NCBI GenBank assembly: GCA_025529335.1
Contig: JAMYHX010000009.1
Span: 186,001 to 250,000, forward strand
Length of the DNA: 64,000 nucleotides
Origin: Rhizopus sp. PT2906
Lineage: Eukaryota; Mucoromycota; Mucoromycetes; Mucorales; Rhizopodaceae
Direction: 5' to 3'
Of this stretch, positions 21,584-32,402 are shown one piece after another. The position numbers and the translations under genes are program-made. The first letter of the stretch is position 1. Each line of letters begins with the position of its first letter. Under the pieces are notes generated by a model. The model ran no database searches. It worked only from the letters and a program-made list of their open reading frames with translations, and was not told the DNA's origin.

Positions 21584-21715
21584 ATAAAGTTATTTACTCC
21601 CTCCTTTGAATCAACTTTACTGCTCAAATCACATTACAGCACATCTACCGTGTACTGATGTATAATAGTAAAGTGATATTTATTTTATGCTCAGGATTTA
21701 ATTGTACACGTCCGC

Positions 21716-24637
21716 TCATAAGAGGTCTATAAAAGGATCCTTTGTTGGGCTCTTTTGCTGTGTATTAGCTGTGTTTGTTGTAGAAGTCTGCGTAGGGATT
21801 CCAAACAGATCATCTGTAAGATCCATGACGGGTTGAGTGTTGGCTGGCTTCATGCTAGTTGTTATTGTTGTTGTTGTAGTGGTAGTAGTGGGTGATGTAT
21901 TGAACAGACTCAAGATATCGTTTGTATTAGTGACAGGTTTTGCGCTCTCAGGCTGTGGACTCATTGAGAATGATCCGCCAATGGATAGCAAGTCATTAAG
22001 TGATCCTTGTTGAGTCTGTTGTGCAGGCGAGACAGGTGACTTGGGTGTTTCAGCAGCAGGCTCGTCCCAATCCAAATCAAGCAAGTTGCCAATATCATTA
22101 TTTTTGATAGCAGCTTGTATTTGAGGAGGTGGAGCATTGACATCGTCATCTTCAGCATGTCTATTGAAATGAATAAGTTTTTTTTTTTTGTCTTTTGCAT
22201 TATGATGTTTTGTAACATACTCAGTAATAGTCTTGTTTACATTATCTGCACCAAACTTCTTTCCAGCAACAAATGTCTCAGCAGGCTTATGATAGACAGA
22301 GGCTAATGTACCAATATCGTATATCAATGTCTCAAGCAATGCAGGAGATAGACCATCGTTTTCACCTGCAATAGGAGGCTTTTCACTCAAGATAACCGCC
22401 TAAATAAACGTAAATAAGGTTGAATAGATACTATGTGGCAATGGTCTTACCTTAGCTGCTTGAGGATCTGTTGACAATAAACGCCAGTAAATGTATGCTC
22501 TGTCTCTGATATCAGCATTATCACACTCTGTTGTAGCCGTCTGTAGGACACGCTGCACCAACTCTTGATTTTCGTTGGGCTTTTTCAAAAATAATTTCAC
22601 TGTTGCCGTCAACAATTGAAGTTGTACCTTGTATAAAAAGAACTTAGCAAGCCGAGTAATTAATTATCCCACAATGCTTACTTGTGAATTTTCTTCATGG
22701 TAATTATCAAAGAAAACGTTCAACAAGTCGTCTGCATTATCGATCCTTTCAGCGTATTCACCAATGATCCAAATTAATGAACCTTTGGCTTCAGGTTCAT
22801 CTAAAGCTTCAAGATTTTCACACAAGGTAGGAATGATTCCTTCATACTTGCGAGGGTATTTACGGAATATATCCTAGACAGAGACATGAACATCAGATTA
22901 TCATTTTCCTCCCTGTAGCACTACTTTACCTTGATGACAACGATGGCTTCCTGCACAACATAACTCACACCAGTGTTAATCAAATCCAGTAATACGTTGA
23001 TGCAGCGTTCAGCAGCTTCATCAATCTTGATAGCACATCGACCAATTGCACGTACAGATTTTCGAACAAAGTCCACATCGACTTCATTTGCATATCTACA
23101 CACACACACACATATGATCAACATACAATCAATCAACAGCTCTTTGCTACTCACTCTCGTAGTTCACTCAATAGTTGATCCACATTTCTGTCGTTGCATA
23201 GCTTTATCATGATCTCAAGCTTTTCCAATTTCACATAAGGTGGGTCATTGTATTTGCAAAAAAACACACGGATTTCATTACTAAGTACTTCTGGTCTTTT
23301 TTGCAAGATTAGACTGATGTTACGCAGTGCAATGTATTGAACTTCAGGAGGACTTGAAAGCAAGGTAACTAAAATAAGATGAGTATACAATTATATGTAC
23401 AATGCAAAGATGAATTACCTAAAGGAGGGGCCATTTTTCTACAAATAGACTTGATAAAGGACTCTTCTTTAACATATTTCATGTTGATCATCAATACCTA
23501 ACACGAGCATAAGTGCTTTATCATCTTTCTTTCTTTTACAACTTACTTTTACAGCAGCCAACACGACTGCGCCATTAGCATGTTGCAATCTAGGAATAAC
23601 TCTATCACAGATACTCTCAGCCTCTTTACTATCTGTTACTTTATAGTCTCCAATGGCTGTCAGGATAGCTATTTGACCCCATCTGACTCGAATGAGTTAG
23701 TAAAGTATAATATGGCTCGTCTTTTTGTTTTCTTTACTCTGTGCATTCATTCAGCGCATGAAGCAACTTGTTTGCGATATTGGAATTGATTTCAAAAATG
23801 TTTTTGCCAGGTGTAGCGTCGTTCATATCAGATAAGGCAATTACAGCGTTTGCCACAACCATAGGATTCACATCGGCTATCATATCCTTAACCATATTGA
23901 CAAAATCCTGCTCTATCGCTAATGTTGGGTTGAGATCATAAAGCTTGGCAACACAGACAGCAGCTGTCTTTCTCACATATGGATTCTCGTCCTTTTTTTT
24001 TTTTAAAAAAAAAAAAAAAAAGTGTTAAAAGAGATACAGGATACATGTATAATATCTACCTTTAAGCATTTACGAAGAGGTTCAGTCAAGTAGTCGATAA
24101 TTTTATCTACTCTTAAACAACCCATAGTACGCATGGCCAAAGCTCTAATCAAAGGGTTTGGGTCGTCGGAATCCTAGTAGACACAATTGAGATCATGTTG
24201 ACAGCTATTTTTCATATCTTGCTTTACCTTTACAAACGTGTTGACAGCGAGAATAACTAATTCTGGTTGTGTTTTAGCATAATTCATCAAGTAAAGATAC
24301 ACCAATTTCTTTAACTCGAGGTCTTCTGTTTGCATATTCTTTAATACATCAGGAAATAATCCACTGACATCCTTGCCCACTGTCATATTGGCAATAACTT
24401 TCTTAACAGCATCCTTGCGATGATGACGATATTCGCTGTTCAATTCAGATTTGAGCTCAAAGTTCTCGCCTATTGATGAAGTATATTTAGAAAATTGCTT
24501 TCAAAATCACAAAGGGGAGGATACTATTGTCGTGGTATCTCCCTTTCTCTCTCTATGGCTATGGCTATTTCTGGTTATGTTTATGTTATCTTACCCCTTT
24601 TGTTGGTTGTAAAAAATCTTGGCCTGCTTAATGACAT
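21716..24637 (-). CDS. Beta-adaptin, large subunit of AP-1/AP-2 clathrin adaptor
   Basis: A minus-strand gene with many short introns, starting at 24637 (MSLSRPRFFTTNKRGENFEL). The HEAT/armadillo trunk is strongly conserved: DVLKNMQTEDLELKKLVYLY, AMRTMGCLRVDKIIDYL, NPYVRKTAAVCVAKLYDLNP, DVNPMVVANAVIALSDM, YANEVDVDFVRKSVRAIGRC, LIWIIGEYAERIDNAD. The hinge holds a clathrin box (NLLDLDWDEP) and further DLL/DLF-type motifs, and the protein stops at DPFIDLL. No C-terminal ear is present, as in several fungal beta-adaptins. The trunk cannot separate AP-1 from AP-2; fungal beta subunits of this type are usually AP-1. The product acts at the trans-Golgi or plasma membrane. Confidence 0.92.
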
Positions 24638-25297
24638 GCTTAATAAGAAAAAAAGAAAAAAGAGGTAGAGGATAATTTACACATACAAAATAAGCTGCAG
24701 TGTCACCATCTTTTTTTTTTTTAATACAGCAGGCTATTGACAATATACCTTTGCTTGTTAACTATGAGCCTAACTTGATCTTGGTTCAATACGCTTGAGG
24801 TGCTTGTAAGTATAGGATTTTTATAAAGCAAAAAGTGTAGTAAGCTAGATTTAGAAAGAGAAGAAAGTAGCATTAGTAATCTTCTTGTATCAACCTCTTG
24901 AAAGCGATAATTAAGGCGAAGATATCTCTTCATATACATTATACATTTAAAGGGATTTATCGCAAGAAAGAAACAATGATTATACATATTCACTTGGACT
25001 TAAATAGAAGCTACAAGGCTTTGTAGTTTTCTTTGACTTTCATCTTGATTAAATAGAGTAAATCGAATATTTTAGATACTTTATGAATAATTGTATTGTC
25101 ATCACAGGTTTTCTTAAAAGGAATTAACTTGTAAGCTCTTTTAATGATAAGTAATAGTTGACTTATAATGAATACTTGATACTTTTACTATTCATTTATG
25201 TGCTGTCTATAGTACGTAGAGTGCTTTATTTCGGCTATTCTTTAAATTTGAAATAACAAACACTACATCTTTTTTTTTTTCCAGATTTTATTATAAA
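24638..25297. other. Divergent promoter region (beta-adaptin / CDK7)
   Basis: About 660 bp separate the starts of the beta-adaptin gene (minus) and the CDK7-like gene (plus). It is AT-rich, with oligo-T runs near 24709-24722 and 25270-25280. A 90-codon open frame on the minus strand (24721-24993) has no recognisable motif and is probably chance. Confidence 0.5.
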
Positions 25298-26545
25298 ATG
25301 GATTCAGACGAGGAAGATGCTCCCGTTATTGCTCAAAAGTACCAAAAGGATGCCAAAGTAGGTGAAGGTACCTATGCTGTTGTCTACAGAGGTAAACTAT
25401 ATAATCACAACTCTTTGATCACATACAATATTCACAACTATAAACCTAGGCACTGAAGTGGCAACGAGTAGAACAGTAGCTATTAAAAAGATCAAAATGG
25501 GTCAATTTAAAGATGGCATGGATCTTACAGCTATTCGTGAAGTAAAATACCTACAAGAAATAAGACATCCTAATGTGATTGAGGTATGATTCAACTCATT
25601 TAAAACTATGCGCATAATGTAGTAAATTATTATTAGCTTATTGATGTCTATTCCTATAAAACCAATTTGAATCTAGTATTGGAATATTTAGAATCTGATC
25701 TAGAACAAGTGATTAAGGACAAGAGTATTCTGTTTATGCCAGCAGATATTAAAAGTTGGATGTTGATGATCCTCAGAGGACTCGATCACTGTCATCGACA
25801 CTTTATATTACATAGAGTAAAGAAGTAAAGTAAAAGAGCAAGAAGAATAGTTATTGACGAATATGTTTTGACAGGATATGAAGCCAAACAATTTGTTGAT
25901 AAGCAGTAATGGTACCCTCAAAATAGCAGATTTTGGTTTAGCTCGCGATTGGGGTGATCCAGGCAAACAAATGACTTCACAAGTAGTAACAAGGTATAAT
26001 ATATCAATATAGTATAGAACATATCATTTATTCCGTTATAAAGATGGTATCGATCACCAGAGCTTTTATTTGGTGCCAAAGAATATTCATATGCTGTAGA
26101 TATTTGGGCAGTAGGATGCATATTTGCAGAACTCATGTTGAGAACACCTTATGTTGCAGGAGAATCAGATATAGATCAACTTACAAAGATATTCCATGCG
26201 CTGGGAACACCTACTGAGGCTGACTGGCCAGGCATGACAGCATTACCAGATTATATCCCATTTAAAGTGTTTCCAAAGGTGCCATTACGTCAATATTTCA
26301 CAGCTGCTGGTGTTGATGCACTCAGTTTATTAGAACAAATGCTCGTTTTTGATCCAAACAAGCGATGGACGGCTGAAGAGTGCTTGAAGCATTCTTATTT
26401 TAAGAATGTGCCTTTACCCACATCTCCAGAGAAATTACCCAAGGTTCAACCAGAGTTGACCTTGGATGGTGATCAACCTAGAAAGAGGAAACAAACAGAA
26501 AATGGATATCTCCAAGACACCAAGATGCCTCGTTCAGGATTCTAA
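25298..26545 (+). CDS. KIN28: Cyclin-dependent kinase 7 / Kin28-like, TFIIH kinase subunit
   Basis: Five exons (25298-25391, 25450-25583, 25637-25816, 25875-25993, 26044-26545) give about 342 residues, matching human CDK7 (346). Kinase motifs are complete: GEGTYAVVYR, catalytic Lys in VAIKKIKMG, a PSTAIRE-equivalent (DGMDLTAIREVKYLQEI), HRDMKPNNLL across an exon join, DFGLARDWG, and the activation-loop Thr in QVVTRWYRSPELLFGA. The C-terminal lobe (VDIWAVGCIFAELMLRTPYV, FDPNKRWTAEECLKHSYF) and the basic tail KRKQ fit the CDK7 group. With cyclin H and Mat1 it phosphorylates the RNA polymerase II CTD (Ser5/7), and it activates other CDKs in some fungi. It acts in the nucleus. Confidence 0.9.
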
Positions 26546-26598
26546 AGTATTGTAAATAAAATTAATAAAGAAAAAGTGTAATTCTGCCCTGAATTTCT

Positions 26599-27395
26599 TC
26601 AAAGAATAATTATAATAATAAAGGAAATCAACGATTTCTTTCCAAGATCGTTTATTTTCGTAGGGTTTGTCTCACACAAGACAGAGAACATATCTCGCAG
26701 CGTTTTTGACAACTTCATTGACCCGTCGTCTAAGTATTTATTGTCTGCAATTGTAACATCATTAAGCCCAATTTCACACAGACCCAATTCTTTTTTGCAT
26801 ATCTTAAACAAAATATCGGCTTTTGATCCGGTTGCTTTTCTTGGTCTTTTATCTACAGCCTCTAGACTTCTATCCTCGTTTCTTCCTAAAGCAACTGTCA
26901 CACTTGACTTTTCTCCAAGTGCTGCCTTTATGTTTCTATCCCTGAAGATACGTTATACAAACGGCCATACATCATGAAGAAGATCTGATTCTGAATACTT
27001 GTTTAAGTTTAGTACATCTTTATATAAGAATAATTCAGATGCTTTAACAAAGCTTTCGCGAATCGATTTACAATCAAATTCAGTGATAGAATTATGCCTC
27101 TGATTATTTGCAAAGTTGTCCTGATTTCCAATCCTTGTTATATTTATTTAAATATTCTTCGATGTGTCGAGGAATACATCTGCTGAAAAATAGTTCTTCC
27201 AGACAGAGTCGTCCACTTCAAGTATCATTGAATGTACTGAGTGCTCATAATTGGGCCTTTCTGCTAGCTTCTTCATTTTGTCGTCAACAAACCTTTTTAA
27301 TGCGCAGCGTCAAGTTAAGCCTGTTCAGGAGCAGATATCTTTCCATGTTCTTTAATGTAGAATACAGCTTTTATAAAGCTCCAAAAAGAAAGAGA
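26599..27395 (-). pseudogene. Relic of a repeat-family ORF with nuclease-like motif
   Basis: Read on the minus strand, this encodes fragments in shifting frames: SESDLLHDVWPFVYNVFRD, then GEKSSVTVALGRNEDRS, and KADILFKICKKELGLCEIGL. Several stops and frame changes break it. The combination D-x-L...E-x-G (KADILF..LCEIGL) resembles the core of PD-(D/E)XK-type nucleases, and proteins of this look are common in Mucoromycota genomes; that is from memory, not a search. The 5' end joins the dispersed repeat at 27411-27640. The same arrangement recurs at 53.6-54.65 kb (minus) and 47.4-48.0 kb (plus), so this is one member of a three-copy element family. Confidence 0.5.
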
Positions 27396-27410
27396 TAAAA
27401 AAGAAATGCT

Positions 27411-27640
27411 GTTGTTTATTCTAGTTTTATGTTGTCAGTTGATCAACAAATATGCAAGAACACGTGTAATTATGATGACATCGTATTTTATATCAGAGAG
27501 AGTGAACTGGACGAGCCTTAGGCAATGCAGAGGCATTGGTAATGTGACGTTGTATAGTGACAACATAGGTAGCGCTCCAAGGAAGCGCTCGCAGCATTAG
27601 CCTTCTCTTGGATTTCCTCGTGCGCGTAGTGTTCACTAAA
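27411..27640 (+). repeat. 230-bp dispersed repeat, copy 1
   Basis: Homologous along its length to 47435-47665 (opposite strand) and 54437-54650 (same strand). Shared blocks include TTTTATGTTGTCAGT, CACGTGTAATTATGATGA (copies 1 and 2), TAGTGACAACATA (copies 1 and 2), GAGGAAGCGCTCG or close variants (copies 1 and 3), and the stretch around TAGTGTT. By eye, identity between copies 1 and 2 is roughly three quarters. In each case it precedes the start of the nuclease-like ORF, so it is probably the 5' end or promoter of that element. Confidence 0.75.
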
Positions 27641-27789
27641 TCGTGCGCTATATTTTATTAATATTAAAGAGTAAAGTTCCGCGCACCAACAACTTGCATC
27701 AACTTTTTTTAATAGAGTGACAATGGCTGAGACTGCACAAAATATCTTTCTATAGCTTATAATTTCATATTTTTTGCGATTTGGAAAAA

Positions 27790-28502
27790 AAATATTGTGG
27801 GTCGTACCTACCACAATTGCCGTTGCCTCGGATGTGGTTATCTTCTTAGTAGCGTTTCCGAAGACCGTGTCCACAATCGTAACGCCCCTGATGTGTTCAT
27901 CTTCTGGCTTGTAGTAGTAGTCTTTGAAGATTGGGCTGTTTAAACTCCAGCTAGCATGTAATTTGCTGTTTTCAATAGGAACGCCAGTCATAGCCACTTC
28001 TGTGCCTTTAATTGTGTATGTCAATTCCTGCCATCTTCATAATTTCTTCCAACCATACGCTAACCGTTTTGGGTCTAGTTGATCTTGCTCTGCACTTGTC
28101 ATCTGCGATGTGAGCCAAAAAGAGAGTGTAGTTGTCTTCTCAATCATGGCGTATGTGGGATGTCCGCTGGATGAAAGCATTCAGAGCTCGCACAGGGTAG
28201 AGGTTATCGTTCATCGTTATACCAATCTTGCTTGCTTTTAGCTAGATTTGTTTTGGTTGACGCGCAACGAATGTTGTACCGATTATATCGCCCTCGAAAT
28301 CTACAAAGGTAATATCTCGATGTTGAAGATTTCCTAAACCTGACCTCGGCTTCCACTGGCTGCAACTGCTAAGAGTGTCAGCGTCTTCTTCTGTTGTTGA
28401 TCCAATGTCAAGTTCTTCGTAGCACCTTAGTTTTCCACTAGATTCAATATGGAATCCATGTCCTGTAGAATTTAAAGATATTTTTTGAAGCATCAACATC
28501 AC
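27790..28502 (-). pseudogene. DIRS/Crypton-type tyrosine recombinase relic
   Basis: The minus strand reads, in several frames, YPVRALNAFIQRTSHIRHD, then LFLAHIADDKCRARSTR, VSVWLEEIMKMAGIDI, GVPIENSKLHASWSLNS and IFKDYYYKPEDEH. This matches the order of the catalytic domain of retroelement tyrosine recombinases in fungi: a helical core, an H-x-x-R box (here lost at a frame change), KLHASWS with the second His, and the Tyr-rich YYYKP segment holding the nucleophile. An upstream open frame (28242-28502) encodes the beginning. Stops and frameshifts make it non-functional. DIRS-like elements are common in Mucorales. No RT is visible next to it. Confidence 0.65.
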
Positions 28503-28721
28503 GTTGCCATATCATTCCACACTTTTTGCAAGCGAGGACATCATATAAATCAATAATCATCATTGTAAAATAAGCATAAAGTCTGTAGCTGACTCGAAAC
28601 CTTTTGATTGGCAAGAAGATTTATAGGTAGAGGACTACTGTTTTACAGAGATAATAAGAGGGTCTCAAATTTTAACTTTCCATTTTTTTCCTTCTCTTTC
28701 TTGTCGCCTCATCTTTTAGCT

Positions 28722-29344
28722 ATGAATCTGCAGCAGACTAACAAGTTCTACAGTCCTCATAGCGCTACAAATGCAAACAGTAAATACGACTACTTACAAC
28801 ATTGTCTTTATAATCTAACTTTTTTCTTTCTTGAACAGACAATCAGAGGCTTCAAAAGTTGAGGTGTGTCTTTTGTAACACGGTAAGAATGAAGAAAATA
28901 AACAAACTGGTTTGTTTATTCATACGTGATTATAGGACAAACCTTTAGATGCTTTCTCTCAAACTCAAATTTCTAAAGCCACCTTTAATCGTAAACCTCT
29001 TAGTTTTTTTTTTCTTAGATCGTGCCATTAACATATAATTATAGCTTATGCTCCTCATTCTTATAATAAGAAACCCAAGCAAGTCACTTGCAAGACGTGT
29101 ACCTCTAGACAAAATACCCACCTTACCTGTATGATGTGCAATAAGAGACAACCTTTGGACAAATTCGCAAAGGTACGTAGTAAAATAAAGTTGTATATAA
29201 AAGTAGCTCATATTAAAGAAAAAATAGTCTCAGAGAAGAAACGCTGAAAAGGCTAGATGCAGAAAATGTATAGAGAAACGTGAAAAGGAGGACGTTTGGG
29301 CATCTGACCCTGATACGGATAGTGATGATGAATACGATTTTTAG
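28722..29344 (+). CDS. Stc1-domain protein
   Basis: Five short exons (28722-28779, 28839-28882, 28936-28990, 29045-29172, 29228-29344) all join in phase to give about 133 residues. The Cys pattern is LRCVFCNTDKPLDAFSQTQI, then TCKTCTSRQNTHLTCMMCNK and KARCRKCIEK, followed by an acidic tail (DPDTDSDDEYDF). This paired zinc-site layout, with the phrases LDAFSQTQ and CxxCxxxQxxxLxCxxCNK, is the Stc1 domain. In S. pombe, Stc1 is a LIM-like adaptor linking the Argonaute RITS complex to the CLRC histone methylase. Other fungal proteins share the domain without a proven role, so a link to RNA-directed chromatin here is an inference. Confidence 0.8.
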
Positions 29345-29502
29345 GATACTGTTTTTATATAGTGCATACATAGGTTGATTACATGTATATGCCATCATTG
29401 CATTCACTGAACATACCAATTATTCACATATTTATTTTTATATAAAAGAAAAAAAAAAAAAGTTTATAATATATACATAAAGAAACAATATGTGTGATAT
29501 CA

Positions 29503-32105
29503 TCATTTACCACCAAGCCAACTTGAAGACAAGTTTACTGTTGGCACATCCCTATTCGTGTTGTTTACATTTTCAGTTGGGATCATCATGGATCGCATCG
29601 CACCTTCATCTAATCGATGAGAGCTGCGTTTTGAACGTACAATAGGTACACCAGGAGACGCCGTCTTGTATCTATAAGTGACCACACGACGATTAGAACG
29701 CGACAATAAAGGATCATCCTTATGACTGCGCACAAGGGTTTCATCGTCATCCAAAACAGGAGAGACAAGATGAGAAGCACTACTGCCACTAGTACTGCTG
29801 CTGCTTTTATAAAATATGTTGGTCAGCCAGGCCATGGGTGATACTTCTTTGTTGTTTGCCAACTGTTTTCGCTTCTGCTGTCTCTTCTTCATAATCTCTT
29901 CTTCTACACGCATATCATTTTCTTCTATTTTCTGTACATAAGCCACTTGTAGATCATTCACCGTGATCTTGGCTGAACCAAGTTCCTTTAATGTGTTCTT
30001 CAAAACTTCCAAAAAAGGAAAAAACGCCGTCAATTCTTCTTCTACTTCTTCCTTCATCCAAAGGAATCGATTGTCGAGGGTATCAATATCCATAAGAATA
30101 TTCTCTATCACAGAATTGCTCATGCTGCTAAGCTCAACAATGTCAAACGCTCGCTTGAGTTTTCTATTGAGTACACGAATATCTGAGCCGCGTAATCTAT
30201 TAACTATCTGGCTCACTTGATCCTGGAGGATGGCAAATGGAAACCTCAATTTGGCTTCATCTGACGCATTTTTGGTTGTAGAAAGAGAGGTCGAAGGAGA
30301 AAGAACAAGATTCTTTGGTTCCTTTGTCATCATTTGCTTGTTTCTCTAATGTAAAGACTATGGATTATTCAAAAGCTATAATATGTATATTACTATCTTA
30401 CCTTTTCTGTAGTAATAATAGTCTCATCATAACAATCAAAATCTGCGCAGCTACTCGTACTACTTTCTTCATTATTATTATTCTTCACATAATAGTGATA
30501 ATGATGATGCACAATGGCGTTGCCATGACTACTAGCTGCGTTACCCGTGGTTCCCATCGAAGTCGTTGGCATGGAGGATGATACAGTAGGTAAAGGTGGT
30601 ATAATGGTTGTTTTGGATCGAATGGGCACGTTCTGTACTTTATCCTTCGACTTGACAGAAGCCGCGCGTTTTTTCCTTTTATTATTCATTATTTCTCTTT
30701 CTAAAGTAGTATTATTATTATTATTATTGTTATTATTACGATAAATGGTATCAGGTGGTGTGTTGTCTTGGATCTTTTGATTGAGCGAAACAATCTCCTC
30801 TCTTGCTTCTGATAATTGTTCTTTGTAGCTCAGAATATCTGATTTTAATTTAGTGTTGGTTGATGATATCTCTTTAATATAATCCACAAATTCGTCGTCA
30901 TTCTTTGTGGGTGGACGAGGTTGATGATATTTAGCATGCGTTGGCTGTGTATAAAATATATATATATGCGTATCAGTCATTAGTATATATGAGGTTAGTG
31001 TCAATGACTTACCTTAACAGCAGTCTGATGACTGTTACTATTATTATTTGCCATAAAAGTGGGATGATGGGTCATACTGCCAGGATTACTAACGTTATTA
31101 TTGGTTTCCCTGGTTAATTGTTCATAAGCATTATACAAAGATTCTAATGTGTGTGTGTGTGATCAGTTATCGTAAGTCTCTCCACATGTAAGCTTACCAT
31201 ATTTTGTCTTTAATTTCTTAATCTTTGACTCTAGTAGTAACTCATTCTTTCGACAAATGGCTAATTCTTGATATGTGTCTTCAAGCTGATGATAATGTAT
31301 TAATAACTCTCTCTCCTGAATATTGTTTCATTATCACCTTGGATGTCAATGTCTCCTCTCTCAATTCGGATTGACGCACCATGAATTTGAACACCCGAAG
31401 TTTCTCAAGTTCACTATTTTTGGATTCTAGCTCTGCTGTTAATTGCTGACACTTTTCATTTGTGATTTCCAAATCAGATATTGTTTCATCAAGCATCTAA
31501 CAAACAAGGAGAGTTTTGTTAACCTCACTTTATTTTGTCACCTTTTATATTTCATGTTACTTTTTGTCTCTTTTGGTGTTCCCAACACAATTTGTTTTTC
31601 TCTTGTAATAATTCGTCCTTTTGATTTTCCACTTGTTCTAAAGACTGTTCAAGGTCATGAATTCGTATGTGGTATTCTTCCAGCTGTGCATAGGTAGTAC
31701 ATTGTTTGTTAGGTCTAAAAATTGACAAGTGTGACACATGAACAAAATTACCTGCTTGTTTAATTTTGCTGTTTGTTGATTTGATTCGGCAACAAAAGTT
31801 TCGTGTTTGTGAAGTAAACCTTGTCCGATTTCTTAAACATGTTAGTTTTATACATTTGATTACTTTAAATAAGTACCTGCAGCCAATCGAGTATCACTCT
31901 CTAGTTTCTTGATCGTCTTGTTGAAATACTCTAGTGTCTCACAGTTTTGTTTTCCACAACAGTTACATACATCGAATAGACTACAGCTTCTGGAAGAAGT
32001 AGGTGTGCCTACCAAATCGCGCTCGAAATACAAAATTTTATCAGACTGTTTTGATTCTTGCCGGGATTCCATAGTTAATTTTGTGTCAAGTGTAGTATGC
32101 TTCAT
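29503..32105 (-). CDS. Coiled-coil protein of unknown function
   Basis: A multi-exon minus-strand gene. The N-terminal third has a Cys cluster (CNCCGKQNC). Long heptad-rich segments follow: QLEEYHIRIHDLEQSLEQVE, LDETISDLEITNEKCQQLTA and YKEQLSEAREEIVSLNQKI. A low-complexity middle (Asn run, Ser/Thr/Pro, HHHYHYY) comes next. The C-terminal region (about 275 residues, 29503-30333) is helical and begins KEPKNLVLSPSTS, with VLNRKLKRAFDIVELSSMSN and MKEEVEEELTAFFPFLEVL, then a basic/Ser-rich tail. No enzymatic motif is visible. Coiled-coil scaffolds of spindle poles, septins or polarity sites look like this, but I cannot assign one. The start could be Met at 32105 or 11 codons later. Exon borders are approximate. 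Confidence 0.7.
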
Positions 32106-32257
32106 TAGTTAACAATTCATACAATTGCGTGAAAAAAAGGGGGGTGAAGTTATTGTCTTGAAGTGTCGTCTTGTTCTAAAAGCATAATAAGAAAAGAGAC
32201 AATATATATGTATAATATATATATAAATGTATTTATATGTAGAGAAAAAGTATGCAG

Positions 32258-32259
<2 letters not shown>

Positions 32260-32292
<33 letters not shown>

Positions 32293-32322
32293 CAAAGAGA
32301 GAGAGAGAGAGAGAGAGAGAAA
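32260..32322. repeat. Poly-A run and (GA)n microsatellite
   Basis: About 30 A residues are followed directly by GACAAAGAGAGAG.. with about 14 GA units. It lies in the spacer between the coiled-coil gene (start near 32105) and the 3' end of the NADH dehydrogenase gene. It could be the tail of a retroposed sequence or a simple microsatellite. Confidence 0.9.
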
Positions 32323-32402
32323 GTGCCCCGACTTTCTATAAAGAGGAAGCAGACCAATCAGTTGATTGCATGACCACATTGTGGTGTATATAGTACTTTT
32401 TA

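Noticed and set aside
24721..24993. 90-codon open frame on the minus strand in the beta-adaptin/CDK7 spacer
   Set aside because: No motif, AT-driven composition, and it lies in a divergent promoter region.
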